64,000 bases of DNA, from NCBI GenBank assembly GCA_028281025.1, contig JANQKR010000013.1, positions 62,001-126,000 on the forward strand. The letters are read 5' to 3'. Position 1 is the stretch's first letter, and the number at the start of each line of letters is the position of its first letter. The stretch comes from Croceivirga sp. (lineage in GTDB: Bacteria; Bacteroidota; Bacteroidia; Flavobacteriales; Flavobacteriaceae). A model generated the notes under the pieces. It was not told where the DNA came from and did not search any database. It saw only the letters and a program-made list of their open reading frames with translations. Made by a program: the position numbers and the translations under genes. Shown here one piece after another: positions 1 to 10,113 of the stretch.

Positions 1-1457
1 CCCAAAAGCCACAAATTGTATTTCAATCCCTATTGGAGTCCTTTTTATTGAACGGTATAGCGGTCCTCGTGGCCATTGGCATTGTTTTTATAGCGTTGCC
101 TTCCTTCAATACTTTTATTGGTAAGGATTTGTCTTTGGGAATTTCCAATATTGACCAAATGCTCCCCATTTTTGGTCTTGTATGCTTAGGTTCCCTGGTT
201 TCGGGACTATATCCTTCCTTTATATTGAGTAGGTATACCCCTGCCAACACCTTAAAGGGAAAGGTCAACACCTCCCCTGTTGGCCTTAAGGTGCGAAAAG
301 GACTTATTGTAGGACAGTTCTTCGCCACCATTATCCTACTGGTGGGGACCCTCATGGTCAATAAACAAATCTTGTTTTTAAAGGACCGGCCCATCGGTGC
401 AGATTTGGAACAAGTGGTCGCCCTGCATTGGCAAGTACTTAATTTGGGATCGGATTCCGATTCCACCCTTGTACAGGGGATAAGGGCCTTCAAGGATGAA
501 TTGCGTGCCATTCCCTTTGTGGAACAAACGGCAACGGCAAATACCTTTCCAGGAGGCAGGTACGAAGACTTGGGCTCCAGTGCCGGAATCACCTTCCCCA
601 ACGGAACAAGGGATGAAAAAAGGATTACCTACAATTATTCCGTTAGCCCTACTTTTTTTGAATTAATGGATTTCACCTTTGTCGCGGGAGGGCCTTTTAA
701 GGAAACCTCACGCGGTTACAGCAATGAAATTGTCATGAACGAAAGATTTGTCCAATACATGGGCATATCCGAGATGGATGAAGCCATTGGAAAAACCGTA
801 CGATTTTGGGACCAGGATTGGACTATTACTGGGGTACTTAAGGATTATCATCATTTTGGATTGAAAACAGGTATTGAACCCATAATTTTACGATACGCTC
901 CCAGCTCCAACAACATTCTTGTAAAACTAGATCAGAAGGCACTAGCTTCCGGTGGTATGGAACAGGCCATGGTCCAAATTGAAGGTACCTGGAAGAAAAT
1001 ATTCCCGGAAAGCACTTTTAATTATACGTTTCTCGACCAAAACTTTGAAGCGCAATACAAGGAGGACAAAACCTTTGGCACCGCATTCCAGATTTTTACG
1101 GTTTTATCCATTTTAATTGCATCCATGGGTCTTTTTGGACTTACTTCCTATACCGTTGTACGACGAAAAAAGGAAATCGGGGTACGAAAAGTAAATGGTG
1201 CGACAATACTCCAGATCCTTGCGTTACTGAATACGGATTTTGTAAAATGGATCGGTCTTGCATTTGCCATGGCCATACCCGTTTCATGGTATGCCATGAA
1301 TCAATGGTTGAATGGTTTTGCCTACAAAACAAGTATGAGTTGGTGGGTTTTTGCCCTATCCGGATTTCTGGCATTGGTGATTGCCCTTGTGACCGTAAGC
1401 TGGCAAAGTTTTAAGGCGGCCGCACAAAACCCAGTGGAAAGCTTAAGGACAGAGTAA
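1..1457 (+). CDS. ABC transporter permease, FtsX/MacB type (5' end outside window)
   Basis: Partial gene: the frame is open from base 3 with no stop, so the true start lies before the window. The visible part is the C-terminal half of an approximately 800-residue permease: a membrane segment pair near the beginning, an extracytoplasmic domain, and the terminal FtsX block with the motif RRKKEIGVRKVNGA, followed by two more membrane helices and the ending NPVESLRTE. Such permeases of Bacteroidota have two FtsX cores and work with a MacB/LolD-like ATPase in export or mechanotransmission across the envelope; the substrate is unknown. It is followed 19 nt later by a second permease with a very similar C-terminus, and the ATPase lies at 6361-7026 in the same operon. 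Confidence 0.88.
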   Translation, partial: QKPQIVFQSLLESFLLNGIAVLVAIGIVFIALPSFNTFIGKDLSLGISNIDQMLPIFGLVCLGSLVSGLYPSFILSRYTPANTLKGKVNTSPVGLKVRKGLIVGQFFATIILLVGTLMVNKQILFLKDRPIGADLEQVVALHWQVLNLGSDSDSTLVQGIRAFKDELRAIPFVEQTATANTFPGGRYEDLGSSAGITFPNGTRDEKRITYNYSVSPTFFELMDFTFVAGGPFKETSRGYSNEIVMNERFVQYMGISEMDEAIGKTVRFWDQDWTITGVLKDYHHFGLKTGIEPIILRYAPSSNNILVKLDQKALASGGMEQAMVQIEGTWKKIFPESTFNYTFLDQNFEAQYKEDKTFGTAFQIFTVLSILIASMGLFGLTSYTVVRRKKEIGVRKVNGATILQILALLNTDFVKWIGLAFAMAIPVSWYAMNQWLNGFAYKTSMSWWVFALSGFLALVIALVTVSWQSFKAAAQNPVESLRTE

Positions 1458-1476
1458 CCATTAAAACGCCAAAACC

Positions 1477-3858
1477 ATGTTAAAACACAATCTAAAACTC
1501 TTCTTTAGGAATAGTAACCGCAATAAAGGCACCTTTTGTATCAATGTTATTGGACTTAGCGTGGGAATAGCCTCCTTCCTGGTCTTGGTCATCTACGTAT
1601 ACAATGATTTGACCTACAATCACTTTAACACAAACCTTTCCAATATCTATAGAATCCAAGAAGTGTATGAGGAGGGGACAAGCACCGCCACAAAAGGGCT
1701 TCTGTTACCACAAATGCAGCAAGAAATTCCAGAAATTGTCAACGGAACCCGAATTTTTGATTGGGATGGTCATCGTTTAAGTTATGGCGACAATGCATTC
1801 TTAGAGAATGTTTTTTATGTGGATAAGGGATTCTTTTCCGTTTTTAGTTTTCCTTTTAAAGAGGGTGGGGCCAACGGTGTTCTTGAGGAAAAATACAGCG
1901 CGGTCATCAGTGCTCCCTTCGCCTCCAAATATTTTGGCACTACCTCTGCTTTGGGCAAGCAATTGCAAGTTGGTTTTGACGATGTTTTTTTTACCATTAC
2001 CGGGGTTGTTGATATTCCTGGGAACTCCTCCGTAACATTTGACATCGTAACTTCTTATGAAACCGGAGGGACCATCTCGCCTTGGATCAAAGATGTCCAT
2101 GATTGGTACAATACCTTTTCAGAGACTTATGTGGTACTTCAAAATGGGGTGCTTCCGTCGCAAATTGGGAGTAAGCTGGACAATATTGTTAAGGCAAATT
2201 TCCTTCCTGCTGGGGAAAACAATACCAAAATAGATTTGATTCCTTTTTCTGAATACCATGCTGCCGAAGAATCCAACCAAACATTGATTATTATTTTGGC
2301 CATAATCGCCGTGGGTATTCTCAGTATAGCCCTTGTAAATTTTATCAATTTAACCATAGTAAATGCGTTGTCAAGAACTCGTGAAATTGGCGTTAAAAAG
2401 GTACATGGTGCCTTAAAAAAGCACATTGTAAAACAAATTATGGTCGAGTCCCTGGCTACGGGATTTATGGCATTACTTCTTGGCCTGGTTCTTTTTAACG
2501 CAATTTTACTTCCTACGTTCAATTCGCTGTTTGGTATGGAGTTGGCACTTCAATCCCTAAACCCCTATTTTTTAGGCGCGTTACTTCTCGGCCTTTGGAT
2601 TTTTACGGGACTATTTTCCGGTATGGTGCCTTCCGTGTTGTGGTCAAGAAGCAAATTGATTGAGAACCTCCAAGGGAAAATCACGGCAACGAACAAATCC
2701 GGTTTTGCCAAACACTCCTCGGTCATCGTACAATTTGTAATCGCAATTGTTTTGATTTCCGGAACCATTACCGTTAGGAGGCAAATCGACTTTATGATCG
2801 ACAAAAACCCGAAGTTTGATAACGAGAATGTCATTGTTGCCCAAACCGATTTTTGGAAGCATAAGGATAGTGAGGTCGCCTCTAGAAAACTTGATGTGAT
2901 TTCCAAGGAACTATTGGATAGCCCTTTCATCTCCTCCGTTAATTTTACAGGGAGTGTCCCCGGGGATTATGATGAAAACTACAACACTTTTTATCCCATT
3001 GGCGAAAGTATTTTACCGGATATTGCGCTCCGGAAATCATACGTTGGCAAGGATTATTTTAAAACGCTGGGAATTGATTTATTGAGTGGGCACGGATTCG
3101 ATCAAGATCCAACCAGCTTAAAAAACACGGTAGTTCTGAACAAAACTGCCATGGACCAACTGGGTTTTTCCACCGCCGAAGGCCAAATCCTGGTCGAAGG
3201 GAGGAAAGGCGGAACGCAATATCGTGTGATCGGGGCCATCGATGATTTTAGCTATCAGGGGGTACAGCGCGCAACTGAGCCATTGGCCCATTTTTTTGCG
3301 GACTTGGAAAATCTAATGGATTGGGATTATCTCACCATTCGATCGGAAAAGGGAGCCACTTCACAGGCTATCGATCTTCTACGGGAAAAATGGAAGGTGT
3401 TATTTCCAGATGCCCCTTTGATTTATTTTTTTACCGATGAAAAACTGAACATTTATTATGAGGAATATGAACGTGTCAATACCCTGATCACATGGTTTTC
3501 CCTATTGGCCATTATGCTTTCCTGTATGGGCTTGTTTGCTTTGGCTTCCAACACCATGGCACGCAGAACAAAAGAAATTGGAATACGCAAGGTGAACGGC
3601 GCCACCATTGCTCAAATTCTCACCCTTCTCAACAAGGATTTTGTGAAATGGATCGGGTTGGCCTTTCTTATTGCCGTCCCCATTTCATGGTTCGCCATGA
3701 GTCAATGGCTTGAAGGTTTTGCCCATAAAACAACACTCAGTTGGTGGGTTTTTGCTTCAGCCGGGGCTGCTGCACTCTTGATTGCCTTGGCAACCGTGAG
3801 CTGGCAAAGTTTTAAGGCCGCCATTGTAAACCCCGTTGAAGTATTGCGGGACGAATAA
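1477..3858 (+). CDS. ABC transporter permease, FtsX/MacB type
   Basis: A 793-residue protein with the full architecture: N-terminal membrane helix (residues about 20-43), a MacB-type periplasmic domain, a first FtsX core with SRTREIGVKKVHGA near residue 305, a middle hydrophobic segment, a second periplasmic domain and a final FtsX core with ARRTKEIGIRKVNGA near residue 705. The last 110 residues are close to those of the preceding permease at both protein and DNA level, so the two arose by duplication. The ATG at 1477 follows the upstream stop by 19 nt. It is the second gene of the operon ending with the ATPase at 6361. Confidence 0.9.
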   Translation: MLKHNLKLFFRNSNRNKGTFCINVIGLSVGIASFLVLVIYVYNDLTYNHFNTNLSNIYRIQEVYEEGTSTATKGLLLPQMQQEIPEIVNGTRIFDWDGHRLSYGDNAFLENVFYVDKGFFSVFSFPFKEGGANGVLEEKYSAVISAPFASKYFGTTSALGKQLQVGFDDVFFTITGVVDIPGNSSVTFDIVTSYETGGTISPWIKDVHDWYNTFSETYVVLQNGVLPSQIGSKLDNIVKANFLPAGENNTKIDLIPFSEYHAAEESNQTLIIILAIIAVGILSIALVNFINLTIVNALSRTREIGVKKVHGALKKHIVKQIMVESLATGFMALLLGLVLFNAILLPTFNSLFGMELALQSLNPYFLGALLLGLWIFTGLFSGMVPSVLWSRSKLIENLQGKITATNKSGFAKHSSVIVQFVIAIVLISGTITVRRQIDFMIDKNPKFDNENVIVAQTDFWKHKDSEVASRKLDVISKELLDSPFISSVNFTGSVPGDYDENYNTFYPIGESILPDIALRKSYVGKDYFKTLGIDLLSGHGFDQDPTSLKNTVVLNKTAMDQLGFSTAEGQILVEGRKGGTQYRVIGAIDDFSYQGVQRATEPLAHFFADLENLMDWDYLTIRSEKGATSQAIDLLREKWKVLFPDAPLIYFFTDEKLNIYYEEYERVNTLITWFSLLAIMLSCMGLFALASNTMARRTKEIGIRKVNGATIAQILTLLNKDFVKWIGLAFLIAVPISWFAMSQWLEGFAHKTTLSWWVFASAGAAALLIALATVSWQSFKAAIVNPVEVLRDE

Positions 3859-3872
3859 CAAAAACACCAAAA

Positions 3873-6338
3873 ATGCTAAAAAACTACATAAAGGTTGCCT
3901 TTCGAAATCTTTTGAAACATAAATTGTTTTCGGTCATCAACGTTTTAGGGCTATCGGTAAGCATGGCAACCTGTTTGTTGATCATCCTCCTGATATACAG
4001 CCAAAAAAAGGTGGATGGTTTTCATGAAAAGCAGGACAGGATCGTCCGGGTTTTAAGTGTTGAAGAAAACCGTTCTTTCGCCTCAACACCATTGCCCTTA
4101 GGTAAAATGCTTTCTGAAAACTATCCCCATGTAATAGAAGATGTGGTACAGATACGATCAAGCTTTGTAGGCGGGGACGTAGTATATGGCGACCATAGGA
4201 TTCCTTTGGCCGGGCGTTACGCGGACGACCGTTTTTTTACTGTTTTCGACTTTAACCTGGTTTCGGGGGATGCCGAAACGGTATTGCAGGAACCGTTCTC
4301 CATTGTCCTTACCAAAAAATCGGCCGTTAAACTGTTTGGGGAAACCAATCCAATGGGCAAGTCGGTTAAACTCAATGATGTTGGTTTGAATACCATGGGT
4401 ATTGATTTGATTCCCACGGAAAACAAGGAAACCCTACTGGGCGATTTTGTGGTCACCGGCATCACGGACAATACGCTACCCTCACATATCCAATTTGATT
4501 TTTTGGTCTCCATGTCCACCATCTCCTCTTTGGTAAAACAAGGAAAAAGCAATGCTACTTTTGATGATTGGGAAAATTATTCTGATGCTTACCTCTATCT
4601 GTTGTTGAAAGAAGGTGTTTCCGATAGGGCTCTGGAACCCATTCTAAATGCTATAACCTTAGAAAAGTATAGCACTCTTGAAGCCATCAATATTAGGTTT
4701 GCTTCTGAAAAACTCTCCCAGATCAATGTAAGCACCTTTCATCAAAACCCCATGAGTTTACGACTCCCCATTGAAATCATTTACGTGCTTTCCTTTTTAG
4801 GGTTGATCGTACTCTTTTCTGCCTGTTTTAACTACGTAAATCTTTCTTTTGCCCGTTCCCTGACGCGCTCCAAGGAAATTGGGGTCAGAAAAACCATGGG
4901 TGCTTCCCGGCGTCAGGTATTCCTACAGTTTATATTGGAATCCATACTTGTTGGATTACTCTCATTGCTGATCGCTATTGGACTGCTTCAAGTATTGACC
5001 AAGGTATTTTTGGATTTATGGATAAACCAATTCTTGATTTTGGATTTTAGGTTTGACATTGCCCTATTTTTGGTATTCGTTTTGTTCAGTGTTATAGTTG
5101 GCGGTATGGCAGGAGTGTTTCCAGCCTCTTTTTTATCTTCTTTTTCGCCTATAAAAACCCTTCACAAGGCTACGGGCATGACCCTTGGAAAAGGCAAGCG
5201 CATACATCTTAGAAAAGGATTGGTTGTACTACAATTCTGCGCCTCCCTCTTTTTTATCATTACCACGCTTTTGATCTTTTCACAGCTAAACTATCTCACC
5301 AAGAAGGAATATGGTTTTGACCAATGCAATGTCATCAACCTTAAACTTCAGGGTATGGATTATGAAACCCTGACCAATGAACTGATTCAAAATCCATCCA
5401 TTCAAGGTATTTCTGCCTGTTCCTTTGTTCCTGGAACAGGTGGTTATAGCGGAAGTGTGCTTATTGAAAACAATGGTGCCAGAGGGGAAAGCAATCTGAC
5501 ATCACACTTTATTGCCATAGATCAAAACTTCATTCCCAATCTAAAAATACAGCTCAAAGCCGGGACAAATTTTTCTGCTGAAATGCCAAAGCACAAGGAG
5601 GAATTTGTAATTGTAAATGAGGCCGCGGCACAGTTGTTGGGTTATACGGTAACGGAAACGGTGGTAGGGGAAACCATTCGTATAGGGGAAGAACGAACCG
5701 CTTTGACCGTAATTGGACTAACGTCCAATTTCATATTCGACCTGCTGACCGAGGCAAATCCCAAAGACCCTTTGCTTTTAAGATACTTGCCGGATAAATT
5801 TGCCTATGTGAACGTACGCCATACGCCGACTTCGGATACAGCCTCCATCATTTCGTTTATGGAACGGCAATGGAAAAGTTTGGATAAGGTACATTCGTTC
5901 AAATACAAGGTCTACGAAGATGAGCTCAGAGCTACCAATGCCATCTTTTCAGATATTATTTACATCTTAGGGTTTATCTCCTTTTTAACGATTACCATAT
6001 CAACCCTTGGCCTTTTGGGAATGGCTGCCTTTACAGCGGAATCAAAAAGGAAGGAAATAGGCATTCGAAAAGTACATGGGGCAAAAACAAAAAACATTAC
6101 ATTTCTTTTATCCAAAGGTTTTTTACCCTTGTTCTTAATTGCTGTTTTGGTTACGGGGCCCCTGAGCTATTTTGTCAATACACTTTGGTTGGAAGCCTTT
6201 GCGTATAAGGTCAGTTTCAGTCCATGGATCATTGTTTTGGGGATGGGCATCATGTTCGCAACCGGTTTTGGAACCATTTTGTCGCAAACAATAACTGCTG
6301 CCCATGATAACCCTTTAAAAAGACTAAGAGAAGAATAA
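3873..6338 (+). CDS. ABC transporter permease, FtsX/MacB type
   Basis: An 821-residue permease of the same family as the two upstream, but more diverged. It begins MLKNYIKVAFRNLLKHK, the usual N-terminus of these Bacteroidota permeases. The two FtsX cores carry TRSKEIGVRKTMGA (about residue 330) and SKRKEIGIRKVHGA (about residue 730), and it ends NPLKRLREE. The start lies 14 nt after the previous stop and the ATPase starts 22 nt after its stop, so the four genes form one transcript. Three permeases to one ATPase suggests alternative pairings or several subunits sharing one motor; the substrate cannot be read from the sequence. Confidence 0.9.
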   Translation: MLKNYIKVAFRNLLKHKLFSVINVLGLSVSMATCLLIILLIYSQKKVDGFHEKQDRIVRVLSVEENRSFASTPLPLGKMLSENYPHVIEDVVQIRSSFVGGDVVYGDHRIPLAGRYADDRFFTVFDFNLVSGDAETVLQEPFSIVLTKKSAVKLFGETNPMGKSVKLNDVGLNTMGIDLIPTENKETLLGDFVVTGITDNTLPSHIQFDFLVSMSTISSLVKQGKSNATFDDWENYSDAYLYLLLKEGVSDRALEPILNAITLEKYSTLEAINIRFASEKLSQINVSTFHQNPMSLRLPIEIIYVLSFLGLIVLFSACFNYVNLSFARSLTRSKEIGVRKTMGASRRQVFLQFILESILVGLLSLLIAIGLLQVLTKVFLDLWINQFLILDFRFDIALFLVFVLFSVIVGGMAGVFPASFLSSFSPIKTLHKATGMTLGKGKRIHLRKGLVVLQFCASLFFIITTLLIFSQLNYLTKKEYGFDQCNVINLKLQGMDYETLTNELIQNPSIQGISACSFVPGTGGYSGSVLIENNGARGESNLTSHFIAIDQNFIPNLKIQLKAGTNFSAEMPKHKEEFVIVNEAAAQLLGYTVTETVVGETIRIGEERTALTVIGLTSNFIFDLLTEANPKDPLLLRYLPDKFAYVNVRHTPTSDTASIISFMERQWKSLDKVHSFKYKVYEDELRATNAIFSDIIYILGFISFLTITISTLGLLGMAAFTAESKRKEIGIRKVHGAKTKNITFLLSKGFLPLFLIAVLVTGPLSYFVNTLWLEAFAYKVSFSPWIIVLGMGIMFATGFGTILSQTITAAHDNPLKRLREE

Positions 6339-6360
6339 ACAAAACTCAAAAAACAATAGT

Positions 6361-7026
6361 ATGCTTTTACAACTCAAAAACATCTTTAAATGGGTCAACT
6401 CCGGTGGCCAACGTATCTTTTTGTTAAAGGACATTAACCTTCAAGTAGAAGAAGGAGAATTCATTTCCGTTATGGGGCCTTCCGGTTCTGGAAAATCCAC
6501 CTTGCTCAACGTCATTGGTATGCTGGATACCTTTGATGAGGGCGAGTACCATTTTTTGGATGAATCCGTGCATACATTAAAGGAAAAACATCGCTCCAAC
6601 CTGTATAAGGAATACATCGGTTTTGTATTTCAGTCCTATCATCTGTTGGATGATCTAAAAGTGTATGAAAACCTGGAAATGCCTTTGCTCTATAAAAAAT
6701 TCAAGGGCTCCGAAAGAAGGGCCATGGTAGCCGATATGTTGGATCGATTTAACATTGTAGGTAAAAAAGACCTCTTTCCTGCCCAATTAAGTGGGGGACA
6801 ACAGCAATTGGTGGGTGTGGCCAGGGCCTTGATCGCGAACCCAAAATTGATTTTGGCCGATGAGCCTACCGGAAACCTCAACTCCCAACAGAGTGAAGAA
6901 ATCATGCAACTGTTCAAAAGGTTGAATGAAGAGGATGGGGTGACCATTATTCAGGTGACCCACTCGGAGAAAAATGCCGCATACGGGTCCCGGGTCATTA
7001 ATCTATTGGACGGGAGAATGGTTTGA
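6361..7026 (+). CDS. ABC transporter ATP-binding protein, MacB/LolD family
   Basis: A 221-residue ATPase with all nucleotide-binding motifs: Walker A GPSGSGKST (residues 39-47), Q-loop in FVFQSYHLLDDL, signature LSGGQQQ, Walker B ILADEPTGNL and the switch histidine in VTHSEK. Length and motifs fit the MacB/LolD/FtsE group that energises FtsX-type permeases. It ends the operon of three permeases. Its stop is only 3 nt from the stop of the convergent oxidoreductase, and no terminator is visible between them. The signature reads SGGQQQL rather than the usual SGGQQQR. Confidence 0.93.
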   Translation: MLLQLKNIFKWVNSGGQRIFLLKDINLQVEEGEFISVMGPSGSGKSTLLNVIGMLDTFDEGEYHFLDESVHTLKEKHRSNLYKEYIGFVFQSYHLLDDLKVYENLEMPLLYKKFKGSERRAMVADMLDRFNIVGKKDLFPAQLSGGQQQLVGVARALIANPKLILADEPTGNLNSQQSEEIMQLFKRLNEEDGVTIIQVTHSEKNAAYGSRVINLLDGRMV

Positions 7027-7029
7027 CGC

Positions 7030-8142
7030 CTACACCAGTGCTGCCAGCTCCTTCCCCACGGAAGTGCCTATGGCGATTCCCATTCCGCCAAGTCGAACAC
7101 CACAATAGGTTCGGTTTGACAATCGCTCGATAATGGGTTTCTTTTGTTCCCCCACCCCCATAATACCACTCCATCGATGGTCTATTTCAAATGGGGTATT
7201 GGGGAGGATTACTTTGGATAGGAGCGTTTCCAGCTTGTTTTGAATCAATTCCGTTTGTCCAAATTCCTTGGTTTCCTCGGTCTTGAAATCCAAATTTCGC
7301 CCGCCACCAAATAAAATTCGGTGGTCTATGTTCCGAAAATAGTAATAGCCCTCATCAAAATGAAAAGTGCCCCTGACCGCTAAGTTTTTAATGGGTTTGG
7401 TAATCAACACCTGTGCCCTTGCGGGACGCACGTCCCTATTCAAGAGTTGCGCAGCAAAGCCATTGGTGGTCATCAGTAATCGATCGGCGGTGAACTCAAA
7501 TTTGTCCGTCTTTATGGAAACACCGCTTTGTAGTTCCTCAAATCCTTGTACCTGAACCGAGTTTAAGATACGGACTCCTTTCCCTAACACTAGTTTTAAC
7601 AGGGTTTGCATAAGTTTTCCCGTGTGCAACTGACCTTCTTCGGAATGGGTAATGTAGTCCCCCAATATCCCTTGAAAACCAAAACTATTTGAGTGGTGTC
7701 CAAACACCTTTTTTCCAAAAACAGGTTCCAATAAGGTATTGATCCTGTCCAAAGAAGTCCTACAGCTGTCATAAAGGGCTTCATCCTTTTTTAGGAATAG
7801 CTCGTGGCCCCCAAGCTTTAAAAAATCGATATTGGCATCCCCTAAGGTCCGCCTGAGGAGTTGAATTCCCTTAAAGCGCTGGGCCACCAATTTTGAGACC
7901 TCTTCCTCCGTATGCTTCTTTAGGTCCGATACGATTTCGGAAATACTTCCAAAACAGGCAAAACCCGCGTTTTTTGTGCTTGCTCCCTGGGGCAATACCC
8001 CTTTTTCCAAAACAAGAATTTTAGCGTTGGGAAACCGCTCCTTAAGAAATAAGGCCGTACTCAATCCAACAATACCGCTTCCCACCACCGCAAAATCGAT
8101 ATTGGACAACCAGGTTTTGTATTCCCAATAGCTAAGTTCCAT
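7030..8142 (-). CDS. FAD-dependent oxidoreductase (DAO family)
   Basis: A 370-residue flavoenzyme. Near residue 17 it has the Rossmann dinucleotide-binding signature VVGSGIVGLSTALFL followed by the acidic end of beta-2 (LVLEKG), and near the C-terminus a second FAD contact region (GVRLGGMGIAIGTSVGKELA). This is the D-amino-acid oxidase/glycine oxidase fold, whose members oxidise amines or amino acids; the exact substrate is not evident. It is separated from the upstream accC by a Rho-independent terminator at 8151-8170, so it is probably transcribed on its own or by read-through. Confidence 0.82.
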   Translation of the reverse strand: MELSYWEYKTWLSNIDFAVVGSGIVGLSTALFLKERFPNAKILVLEKGVLPQGASTKNAGFACFGSISEIVSDLKKHTEEEVSKLVAQRFKGIQLLRRTLGDANIDFLKLGGHELFLKKDEALYDSCRTSLDRINTLLEPVFGKKVFGHHSNSFGFQGILGDYITHSEEGQLHTGKLMQTLLKLVLGKGVRILNSVQVQGFEELQSGVSIKTDKFEFTADRLLMTTNGFAAQLLNRDVRPARAQVLITKPIKNLAVRGTFHFDEGYYYFRNIDHRILFGGGRNLDFKTEETKEFGQTELIQNKLETLLSKVILPNTPFEIDHRWSGIMGVGEQKKPIIERLSNRTYCGVRLGGMGIAIGTSVGKELAALV

Positions 8143-8150
8143 AAAAGAAA

Positions 8151-8170
8151 AACCCCGATAAATCGGGGTT
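8151..8170 (-). terminator. Rho-independent terminator after accC
   Basis: An inverted repeat AACCCCGAT / ATCGGGGTT with a 2-4 nt loop. On the minus strand it is followed by a T-rich run (TTTTTCTTTT). It sits between the accC stop (8175) and the start of the oxidoreductase (8142), so it ends the fatty-acid operon. Confidence 0.85.
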
Positions 8171-8174
8171 GGAA

Positions 8175-9527
8175 TTAATCTTGATATTTTTCGTCTATTT
8201 CAAAATCCTCCATAAACTTGGTCGTATAATTTCCAGCCAGGTAATCCGGACTTTCCATTAACTGCCTATGGAACGGAATAGTGGTCTTGATGCCCTCAAT
8301 AACAAATTCATCCAATGCCCTCCGCATTTTATTGATGGCCTCTTCCCTTGTTTGGGCCGTGGTAATCAATTTGGCTATCATGGAGTCATAGTTTGGTGGA
8401 ATAATATAACCACTGTACACATGGGTATCCAAACGCACCCCATGCCCTCCAGGGGTATGTAAGGTGGTTATCCTACCGGGAGAGGGCCTAAAATCATTAT
8501 ACGGGTCCTCTGCATTGATCCGACATTCAATGGAATGTAATTTTGGAGTGTAGTTTTTTCCTGAGATCGGTACGCCGGCGGCCACCAAAATCTGCTCCCT
8601 GATCAGATCATAATCTACGACCTGTTCCGTAATGGGGTGTTCTACCTGTATACGGGTGTTCATTTCCATAAAATAGAAGTTCCTGTGTTTATCCACCAAA
8701 AACTCTACCGTTCCCGCACCTTCATATTTAATGTATTCTGCAGCCTTTACCGCAGCTTTTCCCATCTCATCCCTTAGCTTGTCGGTCATAAAGGGAGAAG
8801 GGGTTTCCTCAGTGAGCTTTTGGTGCCTTCGTTGTACGGAACAATCGCGCTCCGAAAGGTGACATGCCTTACCAAACTGATCTCCAACAATTTGGATTTC
8901 AATATGTCTTGGCTCCTCTATCAGCTTTTCCATGTACATCCCTCCGTTGCCAAAAGCTGCCGTGGCCTCTTTTACGGCACTATCAAAACCTGACTCCAGT
9001 TCTTCCTCGTTCCAAATGGCGCGCATGCCCTTTCCCCCACCTCCGGCGGTAGCTTTGATCATAACGGGATAGCCCATTTTTTCGGCCACTTTTTTTGCAT
9101 GGCCCACATCCTTAAGCAACCCATCGGAACCTGGTATGGTCGGTACTCCCGCTTTTTTCATGGTTTCCTTTGCCGTGGCCTTGTCGCCCATTTTTTCTAT
9201 TTGCTCGGAAGAAGCCCCAATAAACTTAATGTCGGATTCCGCACATATTTTCGAAAATTTGGCGTTTTCGGAAAGAAAGCCATATCCTGGATGAATTGCA
9301 TCTGCATTGGTGATTTCCGCAGCGGCAATGATATTGGGAATTTTTAGGTACGATTCCGAACTTGGGGCTGGACCTATACAGACGGCTTCATCCGCAAAAC
9401 GGACATGTAAGCTCTCTTCATCCGCCTTGGAATACACAGCTACGGTCTTGATGCCCATTTCCTTACAGGTTCGAATGACTCGAAGTGCAATCTCTCCCCT
9501 GTTTGCTATCAATATTTTTTTGAACAT
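8175..9527 (-). CDS. accC: Acetyl-CoA carboxylase, biotin carboxylase subunit
   Basis: A 450-residue biotin carboxylase. It carboxylates biotin on AccB with ATP and bicarbonate, the first half of the acetyl-CoA carboxylase reaction that makes malonyl-CoA. Visible features are the N-terminal [17 protein letters not shown], the ATP-grasp glycine loop GGGGKGMR (about residue 165), the catalytic stretch [14 protein letters not shown] and the C-terminal biotin-carboxylase domain. The frame could start six residues earlier (9545), but [14 protein letters not shown] is the family's N-terminus and I use that ATG. It is the last gene of the fabH-accB-accC group, 73 nt after accB. Confidence 0.97.
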   Translation of the reverse strand: MFKKILIANRGEIALRVIRTCKEMGIKTVAVYSKADEESLHVRFADEAVCIGPAPSSESYLKIPNIIAAAEITNADAIHPGYGFLSENAKFSKICAESDIKFIGASSEQIEKMGDKATAKETMKKAGVPTIPGSDGLLKDVGHAKKVAEKMGYPVMIKATAGGGGKGMRAIWNEEELESGFDSAVKEATAAFGNGGMYMEKLIEEPRHIEIQIVGDQFGKACHLSERDCSVQRRHQKLTEETPSPFMTDKLRDEMGKAAVKAAEYIKYEGAGTVEFLVDKHRNFYFMEMNTRIQVEHPITEQVVDYDLIREQILVAAGVPISGKNYTPKLHSIECRINAEDPYNDFRPSPGRITTLHTPGGHGVRLDTHVYSGYIIPPNYDSMIAKLITTAQTREEAINKMRRALDEFVIEGIKTTIPFHRQLMESPDYLAGNYTTKFMEDFEIDEKYQD

Positions 9528-9600
9528 AATTCCTTGAAATTTCAATTGTCAATTTCCAAATACCATTTTGGACCCTGGTAATTGGATTTTGAAATTGAGT

Positions 9601-10089
9601 TTATGATGGGTCAACCAAGAAAAGTGGCTGGTCAAATTCAACAGGTGAGGAATCATCCACCAACACCTTAACAATCTTTCCGGAAACTTCGGATTCAATA
9701 TCATTGAACAATTTCATTGCTTCAATCACACATAATACATCACCTTTTTGGATTTGACTTCCAACTTCCACAAAAGGCGGTTTGTCCGGAGAGGGTTTTC
9801 TGTAGAAGGTTCCAATAATCGGCGATTTTATGGTGATGTATTCGGAATTGTCCTCTGCCGCTGCCTCCTTTGCAGGTGCCGCAGGGGCAGGTGCTTCCTG
9901 GGCAGGAGCAGGGGCTGCCGCAACTGGAGCCGGTGCTACGGGAATCTGCTGAACAATCGTGGTCTCTGGAGTCGTAGCAACACTACCGGTTCGGATAGTG
10001 ATTTTGATATCCTCCATCTCTAATTTCACTTCGCTGGCACCGGATTTGGCTACGAACTTTATTAGACTTTGAATTTCCTTGATATCCAT
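9601..10089 (-). CDS. accB: Acetyl-CoA carboxylase biotin carboxyl carrier protein
   Basis: A 162-residue BCCP. It has an N-terminal helical domain, an Ala/Pro-rich flexible linker (about residues 48-78) and a C-terminal biotinyl domain with the biotinylation motif EAMK, the lysine being K126. The thumb region before the swinging domain ([16 protein letters not shown]) is the usual one for AccB rather than pyruvate carboxylase. Biotin on K126 shuttles carboxyl groups from AccC to the carboxyltransferase subunits, which are not in this window. It lies 24 nt after fabH and upstream of accC. Confidence 0.97.
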   Translation of the reverse strand: MDIKEIQSLIKFVAKSGASEVKLEMEDIKITIRTGSVATTPETTIVQQIPVAPAPVAAAPAPAQEAPAPAAPAKEAAAEDNSEYITIKSPIIGTFYRKPSPDKPPFVEVGSQIQKGDVLCVIEAMKLFNDIESEVSGKIVKVLVDDSSPVEFDQPLFLVDPS

Positions 10090-10113
10090 TGAATTTGATT
10101 TAGTTAGTTGCTA

